Part shown: piece by piece, positions 8,583 to 17,261 of the stretch
How the letters are laid out: each line of letters starts with the position of its first letter
How positions within the stretch are numbered: the first letter of the stretch is position 1
Assembly (NCBI GenBank): GCA_900473185.1
Contig: UCKU01000010.1
Location: 1-64,000 of the forward strand
Length of the DNA: 64,000 bases
Direction: 5' to 3'
Source of the DNA: Hyphomicrobiales bacterium
GTDB taxonomy: Bacteria; Pseudomonadota; Alphaproteobacteria; Rhizobiales; Rhizobiaceae
Notes under the pieces: generated by a model
What the model was told of the DNA's origin: nothing
The model's input: only the letters and a program-made list of their open reading frames with translations
The model's database searches: none
Made by a program: the position numbers and the translations under genes

Positions 8583-9332
8583 CTATCCTGCTCGGGCGGC
8601 ATTACGCGCACGCATGTGCTCGAGGATGTGCCGGCCGGAACCCTCAACATGGCGTGCAATGAGTTCGGCCGCCTCGTTCGCATGTCCCGCTTTTACATGC
8701 GCGATGAGCTCGCGATGCTCGCTAAGGATTGCGGCACGCCGGGCGAGCGTGAAGTCGAAACGCCGACTTACGGCTCGAAGCACTTCGCGATGCTTCCACC
8801 AAAGCTCGGCGGCATGGCGGTTGTAGTGCTTCTGGTACATTACCGTGTGAAAGGCGGTGTCCAGTTCGCTGTGCCGGAACGGGTCGGCGAAGTTGTTCTC
8901 TTCAATCAGGCCTTGGATGCGTTCGAGTTCAGCAATGTCCTCGACGGTGGCCATATTCACGAACCATTTCGTCAGTGCCGGCTCGATCAAGACCCCGATC
9001 TCATAGATGTCCCTAACGAAATCCTGATCGATGGGCCGGACGCGCGCTCCGCGGTTGGGAAAGAAGGTAACAAAGCCCTCCCCGCGCAACAGTTGCAGAG
9101 CCTCGCGCACGGGGTTGGTCGAGGTGCCGTGGCGCCGGGCGAGATCGGTGACAACGAGCCGCTCGTTGGCAGCGAGCCGCCCTTCGATGATGTCATCCCT
9201 GATCAGTTGATAAAGCGAGGCGCCCTCACTGGAGGCCCCGATAGCGTCGATGCCTTCGGGTGGCTGTGCTTTAAAATCGCTCGTTTCGGCCAAAATTGTC
9301 CCCAATGAATACACACATTGTTCGGATATCAT
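8583..9332 (-). CDS. GntR-family regulator, FadR/FCD subgroup
   Basis: About 249 residues from the ATG at 9332, chosen for the GGAGAAG upstream and normal family length; a longer open frame reaches 9419. An N-terminal winged helix (SLYQLIRDDIIEGRLAANER to RHGTSTNPVREALQLLRGEG) is followed by an all-helical FCD effector domain with ELDTAFH and SEHRELIAHV, whose acidic and histidine residues bind a metal and a carboxylate ligand. Such regulators repress sugar-acid operons and are released by the acid or a pathway intermediate. It sits between the enolase trio and the divergent ABC operon and probably controls both. Confidence 0.88.
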   Translation of the reverse strand: MISEQCVYSLGTILAETSDFKAQPPEGIDAIGASSEGASLYQLIRDDIIEGRLAANERLVVTDLARRHGTSTNPVREALQLLRGEGFVTFFPNRGARVRPIDQDFVRDIYEIGVLIEPALTKWFVNMATVEDIAELERIQGLIEENNFADPFRHSELDTAFHTVMYQKHYNRHAAELWWKHREVLRAVSRRFDFTLARRAAILSEHRELIAHVKAGHANEAAELIARHVEGSGRHILEHMRARNAARAG

Positions 9333-9499
9333 GCGAAGCTTCTCCAAACAATGTACGATTTCTTTGATTGACAGGCAATCTACGATCTGAAAACGTATGA
9401 TCAGGTCGAAGGGATACATTAGGGGAAATCCCGCGGCCGGGGAGAAAGACCGCTCGCCTCGACGCAGAGCGGCATGGGAGAAAACCTGGGAGGTTACCT
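9333..9499. promoter_or_regulatory. divergent control region between regulator and ABC operon
   Basis: This 167-base AT-richer interval must hold the promoters of the GntR gene and of the transporter operon. It contains ATGTACGAT near 9351, CTACGAT near 9380 and CGTATGAT near 9393. These related short words could be half-sites for the regulator, since FadR-type operators have a T-x-G-T-x-x-x-A-C-x-A pattern. None is a perfect match, so the operator is a suggestion only. Confidence 0.4.
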
Positions 9500-10978
9500 A
9501 TGACGAGGATTTCACTCGGCCGCGCCATCCTGCGCGGCACTGTCTCGACTGCTTTGATGGTATCGTTGATGTCCGTGTCTGCGACGGGTGCCCCGGTCGA
9601 CCTGAGCAAGTGGTCGCCGGAATACGTTCGCTCCATCGCCGGCACACAAGATTTTGACACGGCCGGCGATTGCGCCAAGGTCACTCCGCTCGACTACAAG
9701 GGGCGACTGACTTTCTGGTATCAGGGCGTCTTCGAGGGCGACCCCGACCTCCTGCGCCAGTATTACAAGGACTTCTTCGAGACCTTCCGCAAAACCTATC
9801 CGAACATCCAGCTCGAGGAACAAGCCCTCACCTATAACGACCTTCTGGACAAGTTCCGGACCGCACTCCTTGGCAATGCAGCGCCGATGGCGGTCCGCCT
9901 GCAAATCCTTGGTGGTACCGAGTTCGCCGCAAAGGGCTATTTGCAGCCGCTCAAACCAGAAGATGTCGGGTATTCGACCGAGGATTTCTGGCCTGGCGCA
10001 ATGAAGGCTGTAACCTGGGACGGAGTGACCTACGGCATTCCAACCAACAACGAGACGATGGCGTTCATCTGGAACGCAGACATCTTCAAGCGTGCAGGCC
10101 TCGATCCGGAAAAGGCTCCGGCAACCTGGGACGACGTCGTAAAAGATTCCAAGCAGATCCACGACAGGCTCGGCATTGCCGGTTACGGCCTCGTGGCGCG
10201 CAAGAATGCGGGCAATACGCCGTACCGTTTCATGCCGCAACTGTGGGCCTATGGCGGCGGCGTCTTCGACGAAGCTACCGCCAACCCAACCTATAAAGAG
10301 GTCGAACTCAATAGCCCGCAGAGCAAGGCGGCATTGCAAGCCTCCTACGATATGTATGTTCGCGACAAGTCGGTTCCGGTTTCGGCACTCACCAACCAGC
10401 AGGCCGACAATCAGCCCCTCTTCCTTGCTGGCCAGCTCGGCATGATGATCTCGCATCCGTCCGACTACAACGTCATGCTCGACCTGCAGAAGAAGACGAC
10501 GGGCAGCGACAAGGAAAAAGCGCAGACCGTCATCGACAACATGCGCTACGGCCTGATTCCGACCGGCCCCGACGGCAAGCGTGCCGTCGTGTTTGGTGGC
10601 TCCAACATTCACATCCTGAAGCCCGAATATGTCGAGGGCGGCAAGGTAGACGAGCCGGCTGCAAAGGCTATCATCTGCATGTGGACGAGCCCCGAATGGT
10701 CGCTGAAGATGGCCTATGCCGGCTCGAATCCGGGAAACCTTAACGGCTTCAAGACCAAGTGGATGAAGGAACGTCTTGATAACATCAAGTTCCTTGATGT
10801 CACGACCTCGATGCTGCCATACGGCATCCCCTTCCCGGCGCTGCCACAGTCTCCCGAGATCATGAATATTATCGTCCCGGACATGCTGCAGAATGCCCTG
10901 ACCGGAGCCATGACTGTCGACCAAGCAGCGGACGACGCAGCCAAGAAGGTAAAAGACCTGACGGACGGTGGACTCTAG
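9500..10978 (+). CDS. ABC sugar-binding protein, family 1
   Basis: 492 residues, longer than most family-1 binding proteins (about 420). The N-terminus has basic residues and a hydrophobic core ending around ATGA-PVDL near residue 31, a Sec signal peptide. The mature part has the two-lobe solute-binding layout, including TYGIPTNNETMAFIWNADIF and TWDDV, typical of maltose/oligosaccharide-type proteins. GGGAGG lies upstream of the ATG. It is the first gene of a binding protein, two permeases and ATPase operon that continues into an enolase-family gene and an RraA-type gene. The ligand is probably a sugar acid or a glycoside containing one; this is inferred from context. Confidence 0.88.
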   Translation: MTRISLGRAILRGTVSTALMVSLMSVSATGAPVDLSKWSPEYVRSIAGTQDFDTAGDCAKVTPLDYKGRLTFWYQGVFEGDPDLLRQYYKDFFETFRKTYPNIQLEEQALTYNDLLDKFRTALLGNAAPMAVRLQILGGTEFAAKGYLQPLKPEDVGYSTEDFWPGAMKAVTWDGVTYGIPTNNETMAFIWNADIFKRAGLDPEKAPATWDDVVKDSKQIHDRLGIAGYGLVARKNAGNTPYRFMPQLWAYGGGVFDEATANPTYKEVELNSPQSKAALQASYDMYVRDKSVPVSALTNQQADNQPLFLAGQLGMMISHPSDYNVMLDLQKKTTGSDKEKAQTVIDNMRYGLIPTGPDGKRAVVFGGSNIHILKPEYVEGGKVDEPAAKAIICMWTSPEWSLKMAYAGSNPGNLNGFKTKWMKERLDNIKFLDVTTSMLPYGIPFPALPQSPEIMNIIVPDMLQNALTGAMTVDQAADDAAKKVKDLTDGGL

Positions 10979-10996
10979 TCCAGGCTTGCCGATCTG

Positions 10997-11030
10997 ACCG
11001 GCTGCGCCTCGATCGCGGCCGGTTTCTTCC
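10997..11030 (+). terminator. intercistronic hairpin after the binding-protein gene
   Basis: ACCGGCTGCG at 10997-11006 pairs with CGCGGCCGGT at 11014-11023, giving ten pairs with one G-U, a seven-base loop and TTTCTTCC after it. It lies in the 73-base gap between the binding-protein stop and the first permease. Such hairpins usually cause partial termination or protect the upstream mRNA, so that more binding protein than permease is made. Confidence 0.6.
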
Positions 11031-11051
11031 GAAGAATAGGGGCAGGGCACA

Positions 11052-12011
11052 GTGACGATCTTGACTGGCAAGGCCGAGGTTCGCCGAAGACTGCACCCCG
11101 ATAGGTCCGGCGTGCTGCGAAAGATCTGGGAGCATCGCGCTGACTACGCGTATGTGCTTCCTGCGATCGCCGTGATGCTCATCGTCATAGCCTACCCTAT
11201 CTACTACACGATCGAGCTGTCGTTCTTTAATACACCACCTGGCCTTCAGCTCAGGGACAAGATTTTCGTCGGCTTCGACAACTACATCGCCATTCTCACA
11301 AGTCCGGTGTTCTGGACGGTCACCTCGAACACTCTTATCTGGACACTGGCATCCACTTTTATCTCATTTATTCTGGGATTTGCCTGTGCCCTGGCGCTCC
11401 ACCGCGACTTTATCGGCCGCGGCATCCTGCGGGCCATCCTGATCATTCCCTGGGTCATCAGCGCGGTCGCCGCGTCCTATATCTGGAAGTGGATCTACCA
11501 TTCGGACTTTGGGATCATTGGCGCGGTGCTGGTCGGCCTCGGGTTGACCGACCGGCCGCCCAATTTCATCGACAGCGTCAGCACGGTGCTGCCCTCGCTG
11601 ATCGTCGTCAATATCTGGCGAGAGTTTCCGTTTGCCATGATCATGATGATGGCCGGGCTGCAGACGGTTCCCGATCAGTTGCTGCGCGCAGCAAAGGTCG
11701 ACGGAGCCAATGCGTGGCAGCGGTTCTGGCACGTCACCTTTCCGCACTTGAGAAACGTCTCGACGGTGACGATCCTTCTCTTGGCAGTGGCCAACTTCAA
11801 TTCTTTCATCATCCCCTGGATCATGACCGGCGGTGGGCCGTCGAACGCATCGCATATCTGGATCACCCATATTTATGAGCTCGCCTTCGGCCGCCAGCGC
11901 TGGGGCGTGGCATCAGCCTATTCGGTGCTGCTGTTCCTGATCCTGATGTCGCTCGGCTATTTCTACGTCCGTGCGCTAAGCGGCAATGAACGGAAGGATG
12001 GAAACGAATGA
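11052..12011 (+). CDS. ABC sugar permease, MalF type
   Basis: 319 residues with a GTG start and six predicted membrane segments. The cytoplasmic EAA loop EFPFAMIMMMAGLQTVPDQL followed by LRAAKVDGANAWQRFWHVTFP is the contact with the ATPase. A short cytoplasmic tail precedes the first helix, as in the smaller MalF-like (UgpA) permeases. Its stop overlaps the start of the next permease by four bases, indicating translational coupling. Confidence 0.9.
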   Translation: MTILTGKAEVRRRLHPDRSGVLRKIWEHRADYAYVLPAIAVMLIVIAYPIYYTIELSFFNTPPGLQLRDKIFVGFDNYIAILTSPVFWTVTSNTLIWTLASTFISFILGFACALALHRDFIGRGILRAILIIPWVISAVAASYIWKWIYHSDFGIIGAVLVGLGLTDRPPNFIDSVSTVLPSLIVVNIWREFPFAMIMMMAGLQTVPDQLLRAAKVDGANAWQRFWHVTFPHLRNVSTVTILLLAVANFNSFIIPWIMTGGGPSNASHIWITHIYELAFGRQRWGVASAYSVLLFLILMSLGYFYVRALSGNERKDGNE

Positions 12012-12898
12012 GCGCGATTGCCGAGACTGCTCGTCGAAGCCAGGCGCGTCGCCGTACCCGCATCGATGGATGGCGGTGGAGCGGACGCATCTTCCTCGTG
12101 TTCATGCTGCTTTATACCGCCTTGCCGATGATCTGGATGCTGATCACCTCGATCAAGTCCGGCTTCGCGGCCATGCAATTCCCACCGCAATGGTGGCCGG
12201 ACCAACCCACCCTTGCCAGCTACCAGAAGTTGCTCGATCCGCAAAACAGCGTCGGCCAGGATTTCCTCCGCTTCTTCTGGAACAGCCTTTTCGTCTCCAC
12301 CACCACGACCATCCTTTCGGTGATCGTGGCAGTTCCTGCGGCCTACGCGTTTTCGCGCTTCACCTTCCCCGGCCGGAACTTTCTGTTCTTCGCCGTCCTG
12401 CTTCGCAACATGTTCCCGGCAGTGATCTTTCTCGTGCCGCTCTTCATCCTGATGCGCGCGATCGGGCTGGTGAACACGCATGGGTCGCTCATCCTCACCT
12501 ACCTCACATTCGGCCTGCCGTTGGCAATCTGGCTGCTCAAGGGCTTCTACGACAACATCCCGGTGCAACTCGAGCAGGCCGCACGCATCGACGGGGCAAC
12601 GCGGTTCCAGGCCTTTGTCCTGATCGTGATGCCGCTCTCGGCGCCAGGAATCATAGCCACGGCGATCTATTCCTTCATCGGCGCGTGGAACGAGTACATC
12701 TACGCCTACACCTTCCTCTCCAAGAACGAGCAGTTGACACTGCCGGTCGGCATCCAGCGCTTCTTCTCGGAAAATACAACGGACTTTCCGGGCCTGATGG
12801 CGGCCAGCTTCATGATGAGCGTGCCCGTCGTGGTCCTTTTCCTCGTTCTGCAACGATACTTCGTACGCGCCCTTACAGAAGGCGCAGTCAAGCACTAA
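12008..12898 (+). CDS. ABC sugar permease, MalG type
   Basis: 296 residues, six membrane helices. The EAA loop is QLEQAARIDGATRFQAFVLI followed by VMPLSAPGI, typical of MalG/UgpE-type permeases. It forms the translocation pore with the preceding MalF-type protein. Its start ATG overlaps the upstream stop (ATGA), and the ATPase gene starts 11 bases after its own stop. Confidence 0.9.
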   Translation: MSAIAETARRSQARRRTRIDGWRWSGRIFLVFMLLYTALPMIWMLITSIKSGFAAMQFPPQWWPDQPTLASYQKLLDPQNSVGQDFLRFFWNSLFVSTTTTILSVIVAVPAAYAFSRFTFPGRNFLFFAVLLRNMFPAVIFLVPLFILMRAIGLVNTHGSLILTYLTFGLPLAIWLLKGFYDNIPVQLEQAARIDGATRFQAFVLIVMPLSAPGIIATAIYSFIGAWNEYIYAYTFLSKNEQLTLPVGIQRFFSENTTDFPGLMAASFMMSVPVVVLFLVLQRYFVRALTEGAVKH

Positions 12899-12909
12899 GG
12901 GAGTTGCCG

Positions 12910-14007
12910 GTGGCCCACGTGGTCCTCAAAGATCTGGTCAAGACCTATGGCAGCTTCAAAGCTGTCAACAATGTTTCGCTGACGGTCAACGATGGCGAAT
13001 TCGTTGCCCTCGTTGGCCCCTCAGGCTGCGGCAAGACAACCACACTCAATCTTGTGGCCGGGCTCATCCCCATCACAGCAGGCGACATCGTCATCGGCGA
13101 CCGAGTAGTCAACGACCTCGACCCGAAGGACAGGGACATCGCAATGGTGTTCCAAAACTACGCGCTCTATCCGCAGAAATCGGTCTACAAGAATCTGGCG
13201 TTCCCGCTGCAGATGCGCAAACTGCCAAGGGACGAGATCGACAAAAAGGTCAGGGAAGCAGCGCGCGTGCTCGACATGACGCAGCTGCTCGAGCGCAAGC
13301 CGCGCGAACTTTCGGGCGGGCAACAGCAGCGCGTGGCGCTGGGCCGTGCGCTCGTTCGCGATCCTGCGGTCTTTCTGATGGATGAGCCACTCTCCAACCT
13401 CGACGCAAAGCTGCGCGTGCAGATGCGCTCGGAGATCAAGCGTTTCCACCAGGATCTCAAGGCGACCATCATCTACGTGACGCACGACCAGCTCGAAGCG
13501 GTAACCATGGCCGACAGGATGGCGGTGATGAACGGCGGCTACCTGCAGCAATACGATACTCCGGCACAGGTTTTTGCCCATCCGGTGAACATGTTCGTCG
13601 CCAGCTTCGTCGGCAGCCCGGCGATGAGCCTCGTTCCGCTGGAGGCGTCAACGGCAAACGGCAATACCGTGCTGACGAGCGCGGAGGGCTGGCGCCTCGA
13701 GCTCTCGCCACAAAACGCTCAGAAGGTCGCAAGGGCAACAACCAAGAAAGTCGTGCTCGGCGCACGTCACTCGACGATCAGGCTGCATAAGAGTGCGATA
13801 CCTGGAAGCGTCCCTGCCAAGGCCTACACGGTGGAGCCGACCGGAGACGTCACTTTCGTGCAGGCGTTTCTCTCCGGCGCCATCGTCAACGTCAGCGTGC
13901 CGCCGACCATTGCCGTGGCGCCCGACGAACAAATTTGGCTCGAGTTCGATCAGGAGCGGATGCATCTTTTCGACGGCGAAACAGAAATAGCGCTCAAGGC
14001 CAACTAA
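12910..14007 (+). CDS. ABC transporter ATPase, MalK/UgpC type
   Basis: 365 residues from a GTG start preceded by GGGAG. Walker A GPSGCGKT is at 37-44, the signature LSGGQQQR at 134-141, Walker B VFLMDEP at 154-160 and the H-loop in YVTHDQ. The last roughly 120 residues form the TOBE-type regulatory domain seen in MalK/UgpC. It energises the two upstream permeases. The same frame stays open far upstream across the permease gene, but the family N-terminus fits the GTG. Confidence 0.92.
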   Translation: MAHVVLKDLVKTYGSFKAVNNVSLTVNDGEFVALVGPSGCGKTTTLNLVAGLIPITAGDIVIGDRVVNDLDPKDRDIAMVFQNYALYPQKSVYKNLAFPLQMRKLPRDEIDKKVREAARVLDMTQLLERKPRELSGGQQQRVALGRALVRDPAVFLMDEPLSNLDAKLRVQMRSEIKRFHQDLKATIIYVTHDQLEAVTMADRMAVMNGGYLQQYDTPAQVFAHPVNMFVASFVGSPAMSLVPLEASTANGNTVLTSAEGWRLELSPQNAQKVARATTKKVVLGARHSTIRLHKSAIPGSVPAKAYTVEPTGDVTFVQAFLSGAIVNVSVPPTIAVAPDEQIWLEFDQERMHLFDGETEIALKAN

Positions 14008-14040
14008 GACCGAGCGGATGCGTGTGAAACGAGGGCGTGG

Positions 14041-15204
14041 ATGACTTCGAAGCTTAAGATCACGGCGATCAAGCCCTATCCAGTATGGGTAGGGACGCGC
14101 AATCAGATGCTAGTCAAGGTCGAGACCGACGATGGCATCTTCGGCTGGGGCGAGAGCGGCCTGAGCGGGCGCGAGAAGGCCGTGGCCGGCGCAATCGAGC
14201 ATTATCGCGAATTTCTCATCGGCCGCGACCCGATGCAGATTGGTCGGATCTGGCAAGAAGTTTATCGCAGCCAATACTTCGAAGGCGGGCGGGTTCTGCA
14301 GGCGGCGATTTCGGCCATCGACATTGCCCTTCACGACATCAAGGGCAAGGCGCTGGGGGTGCCGGCCTACGATCTGTTGGGCGGCAAGCAGCGCGACCGC
14401 ATTCCGACCTTCGCCTCGACCGGTGACGAGGCCGAGGGCGATGTTGCCATCGAACGGGCCCGCGAACTACGCGCCCAAGGGTGGCAGGCGATCCGCTTCT
14501 TCCCCATCGGGCAAAGCAGCAGGGATATCTTTGAGCCGCGAGAGTCGATCGGGCCTACCGCACGAATGCTGAACAAGGCGCGTGAAGCGCTGGACGACGA
14601 CGTCGTCCTCGGCATCGATTATCATCATCGGCTCTCGGTGGCGGAGGCGGCGAGCTTCTGCAACAAGCTCGACCGGGGCGTGCTTGATTTCCTCGAGGAG
14701 CCGATACGAGACGAAACGCCGGAGGCTTACCAATCCCTGCGCATGATGACCGACATCCCTTTCGCCATAGGCGAGGAATTTGCCAGCAAGTGGCAATTCC
14801 TGCCCTACATCGAGCGTGGCATCCATCAATTCAACCGGCTCGATGTTTGCAATGTGGGCGGGCTCACCGAGGCGATGAAGGTCGCGGGCTGGAGCGAGGC
14901 GCACTATGTGGACCTGATGCCGCACAATCCCCTCGGCCCAATCTGCACGGCCGCGACCATCCATCTCGCTGCCGCGGTGGCGAATTTCGCCTGGCTCGAG
15001 ACAAGGGCGCCCGAAGCAAAGCTGGGGTTCGATAATTCCGACTTCTTCCCCGTGCAACCACGGCTAGACGGCCCCGACTATCCGGTCACTGATCTGCCGG
15101 GGCTCGGCGTCGAGGTCAACGAAGAGGCGATCAAGGCGGAGAGCTTTCGTTTCTGGGAAGCGCCTCATCTGAAGCGCCGCGACGGTTCTGTGACAAACTG
15201 GTAG
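14041..15204 (+). CDS. enolase-superfamily dehydratase 4
   Basis: 387 residues. Expected site residues are D193 with H195 (GIDYHHRLS), E219/E220 (FLEEP), E245 (IGEEFASKW), D268 and H295 (MPHNPLGP). At the strand-2 position, where paralogues have K-x-D or K-x-K, the sequence reads AIRFFP, with Arg152 in place of Lys. This changes the usual second acid-base group. It is the fourth enolase-type gene in the region and the only one on the plus strand, directly after the transporter ATPase. A sugar-acid dehydratase role is likely; the substrate is unknown. Confidence 0.85.
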   Translation: MTSKLKITAIKPYPVWVGTRNQMLVKVETDDGIFGWGESGLSGREKAVAGAIEHYREFLIGRDPMQIGRIWQEVYRSQYFEGGRVLQAAISAIDIALHDIKGKALGVPAYDLLGGKQRDRIPTFASTGDEAEGDVAIERARELRAQGWQAIRFFPIGQSSRDIFEPRESIGPTARMLNKAREALDDDVVLGIDYHHRLSVAEAASFCNKLDRGVLDFLEEPIRDETPEAYQSLRMMTDIPFAIGEEFASKWQFLPYIERGIHQFNRLDVCNVGGLTEAMKVAGWSEAHYVDLMPHNPLGPICTAATIHLAAAVANFAWLETRAPEAKLGFDNSDFFPVQPRLDGPDYPVTDLPGLGVEVNEEAIKAESFRFWEAPHLKRRDGSVTNW

Positions 15205-15225
15205 TTTCATCCACCGGAGCTTAGA

Positions 15226-15972
15226 ATGACACATACGCCCGACATTACGCGACCGCCCAAAGAGCTGATCGACGCGCTGAAGGAGATCGGCGCCGCAACC
15301 GTTGCCGGCACGCTTGGCCACATGGGCTTCCGTAATCCGCACATGGTCGGTCCCGTGGCGCAGAATCATGGGAAATCGATCGTCGGTCCGGCCCTGACGC
15401 TTCAATTCCTGCCCCAGCGGCCGGACCTCTTCACCGAGGGAGAATATGCAGATCCGGAGACGCAGTTGCACCGCCATGTGCTTTATCACGCGCAAGAGGG
15501 CGATGTGGTCGTGGTCGACGCGCGCGGCGACATGAGCTCGGGCGTCTTCGGCGATATGATGTCGACCTATTTCAAAGGACGAGGCGGCGCTGGCATCGTG
15601 ATTGATGGCTGCATGCGCGATCGGCCCAATGTCGAGAAGCTGAATCTACCTTTATGGCTACGTGGTTGGACGCCCAATTATCATGTGCAAACTGGCATCT
15701 ATCCCAACGCCGTCAATGTTCCGATTGCCTGCGGCGGTGTTACGGTGATCCCCGGAGACATCATCGTCGCCGACGATGACGGGGTGGTGGTGCTTCCAGT
15801 CGCAATGGCCGCGAAGGTCATCGAAGAATCGCAAAAGCATCACGATTGGGAGGAGTTCTCGCGCGTGAAGCTTATGGGAGGCGGGTCGTTGCAGCGCTAC
15901 TATCCGCTGCATGACGATGCGCGCGGAGAGTACGAAGAGTGGCGCAAAACAAACCGCTTGGGAACAACTTAG
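15226..15972 (+). CDS. RraA/HMG-aldolase family protein
   Basis: 248 residues. The family core is present: GDMMSTYFKGRGGAGIVIDG at 109-128, then C-M-R131-D132. The Gly/Arg/Asp set binds Mg2+ and a 2-keto acid in 4-hydroxy-4-methyl-2-oxoglutarate aldolases and oxaloacetate decarboxylases. True RraA RNase E inhibitors are shorter, about 160 residues. Being last in an operon with acid-sugar dehydratases, it is a good candidate to cleave the 2-keto-3-deoxy product, replacing the KDPG-type aldolase that is absent here. That role is inference. Confidence 0.8.
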   Translation: MTHTPDITRPPKELIDALKEIGAATVAGTLGHMGFRNPHMVGPVAQNHGKSIVGPALTLQFLPQRPDLFTEGEYADPETQLHRHVLYHAQEGDVVVVDARGDMSSGVFGDMMSTYFKGRGGAGIVIDGCMRDRPNVEKLNLPLWLRGWTPNYHVQTGIYPNAVNVPIACGGVTVIPGDIIVADDDGVVVLPVAMAAKVIEESQKHHDWEEFSRVKLMGGGSLQRYYPLHDDARGEYEEWRKTNRLGTT

Positions 15973-16019
15973 CCAATGGATTATCTAGGCGGGCGGCGAA
16001 TTTTCTGGGGTATCGCCGG

Positions 16020-16165
16020 CGTCTACACAAAAAGCACACAGTCGAATTTCGCCACCCAGATTTCCTGCCGCCTCTTCAGGTCATGGCACACATCGTCCAG
16101 GAAGTCCCGTCGCTCAGGATCGTCGACGATGCCCTGTGAAAAAAGGTAAAGAAGCGACAGGTGGC
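16020..16165 (-). pseudogene. unidentified coding-like scrap downstream of the hipA remnant
   Basis: One minus-strand frame reads GHLSLLYLFSQGIVDDPERR followed by DFLDDVCHDLKRRQEIWV, ending at a stop near 16030. It lacks a start codon and a ribosome binding site, but the residue pattern looks like real protein. It may be the C-terminus of another lost gene. No family is recognised. Confidence 0.35.
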
Positions 16166-16169
16166 CATC

Positions 16170-16668
16170 TCAATCGGCACACGTGCCGAGGATCGGTGTC
16201 ATGAGCTTCACGTGCGCATCAATCCGCTCGAGCACCTTTTGAGGAACGACCACGCTCTGGCAGAGACCACCAAAACTGGTTGACGCGTTCAACGGTTGCG
16301 GTCACCGTTTTAAGCACGGCAGCTTCCAGCAGGCGTGCTGGATTGGCGAAGGCCTTGCATCGCTGGACGTTTATCGCCTTGAAAGAGCGCTCTCCTGCAA
16401 GCGACAGCGCCATGGCATCCACAGGGATATATGGAGCGGTCGAGAGCACGTCGTAAACAGAAGCTAGTGCCGGCTTGTTATCCGCACCGTAATAGATCAG
16501 CGACCAGTTCTTGAGATGCATGTCGCCATTGCCAGTGATAGCGGCCATAGCCAGCCGGCGGACGAATTCGAGCGTGGCCACGGACGAGACGGCAACACCA
16601 AGTGGCAGCCCGGCTGAAGCTCTCTGATATCCGAAGATGTTTCGTCCAGGGGACCACGAACCCGGCAT
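16170..16668 (-). pseudogene. hipA-type toxin kinase C-terminal remnant
   Basis: The frame reads LEFVRRLAMAAITGNGDMHL, then KNWSLIYYG, ASVYDVLSTAPYIP and MALSLAGERSF. This is the C-terminal kinase core of HipA-family serine kinases; the Asp of GNGD and of VYDV are the expected catalytic and metal residues. The N-terminal half is missing or out of frame. Near 16240 the coding pattern shifts frame and continues as PQKVLERIDAHVKLMTPIL before a stop at 16170-16172. No hipB antitoxin gene is adjacent. It is non-functional. Confidence 0.8.
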
Positions 16669-16779
16669 AGCAGGTGTACGTCCGCGTCTTGAAGCGGTCC
16701 ATTCCGTGCTCGCCTACAAGAGCCAGGCCCACCTCACTACGGCGCATTTTTATCGTGCTCGCGTGGCGGCCAATTTGCT

Positions 16780-17035
16780 AAACTGCCTGTGTTTGTCCCT
16801 CTGTCCGCCGATACGTTTCGCCGCTCACCACGAACCGCCATGCGATCCGGGCGATCTTGTTGGCGAGCGCTACGGCAACCAACTTCGGTCTCTTCCGTTT
16901 CAGGAGTTCGGTGAGCCATTGGGAAGGATGTCTGCTCCGTCTTGCTCTGACATGCCGAAGAGCAGCAGTTGCGCCAACATCCAATATGCTCCTCAGCATC
17001 TCGTCGCCAGCTCGGATGATTCCCCAGCGTTGACG
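16780..17035 (-). pseudogene. IS110-family transposase C-terminal fragment
   Basis: The minus strand reads WGIIRAGDEMLRSILDVGAT, then RKRPKLVAVALANKIARIAW and SGETYR. This is the conserved C-terminal region of IS110-type (DEDD) transposases, where a GRISKxGD block is followed by an alanine-rich VALANKxARIxW helix. Upstream transposase sequence is missing, so the element was truncated. Its ends were not found. It lies between the hipA remnant and the glycosyltransferase genes. Confidence 0.7.
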
Positions 17036-17261
17036 CCTGCGCTCACGCGGGCCGTACGTTCCTCACCCGGCCGGTTGTCGGTGACACTGCGGCTAATGCT
17101 AAAATGTAGAAAACCTTGATGGCGTTGACAAAAATCTCTTTGCGGAAATATTTTATCGTTACCTCGGTAAATATATCTGGCTTTTCCAGCATTTTTATTG
17201 AATATCCAATCTCGGCAAGGCTTCTGGCGTCGTTCAATACTGCATATCTCAGGTGGTTGGG
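17036..17261. promoter_or_regulatory. AT-rich leader of the glycosyltransferase genes
   Basis: A 226-base interval distinctly richer in A and T than its surroundings, with runs such as AAATATTTTATCG and GTAAATATATC. It probably carries the promoter of the two downstream glycosyltransferase genes, though no single -35/-10 pair stands out. A minus-strand frame of about 75 codons crosses it but has no ribosome binding site and runs into the transposase remnant, so it was not called. Confidence 0.4.

Noticed and set aside
9512..11071. 519-codon open frame on the minus strand
   Set aside because: It is antisense to the sugar-binding protein gene, which has a signal peptide, family motifs and a good ribosome site. 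The minus frame has biased shadow composition (rich in Arg, Gly, Asp, His) and no motif.
15226..15972. RNase E inhibitor rraA
   Set aside because: The protein is about 90 residues longer than RraA, keeps the aldolase metal/keto-acid residues and sits in a catabolic operon.
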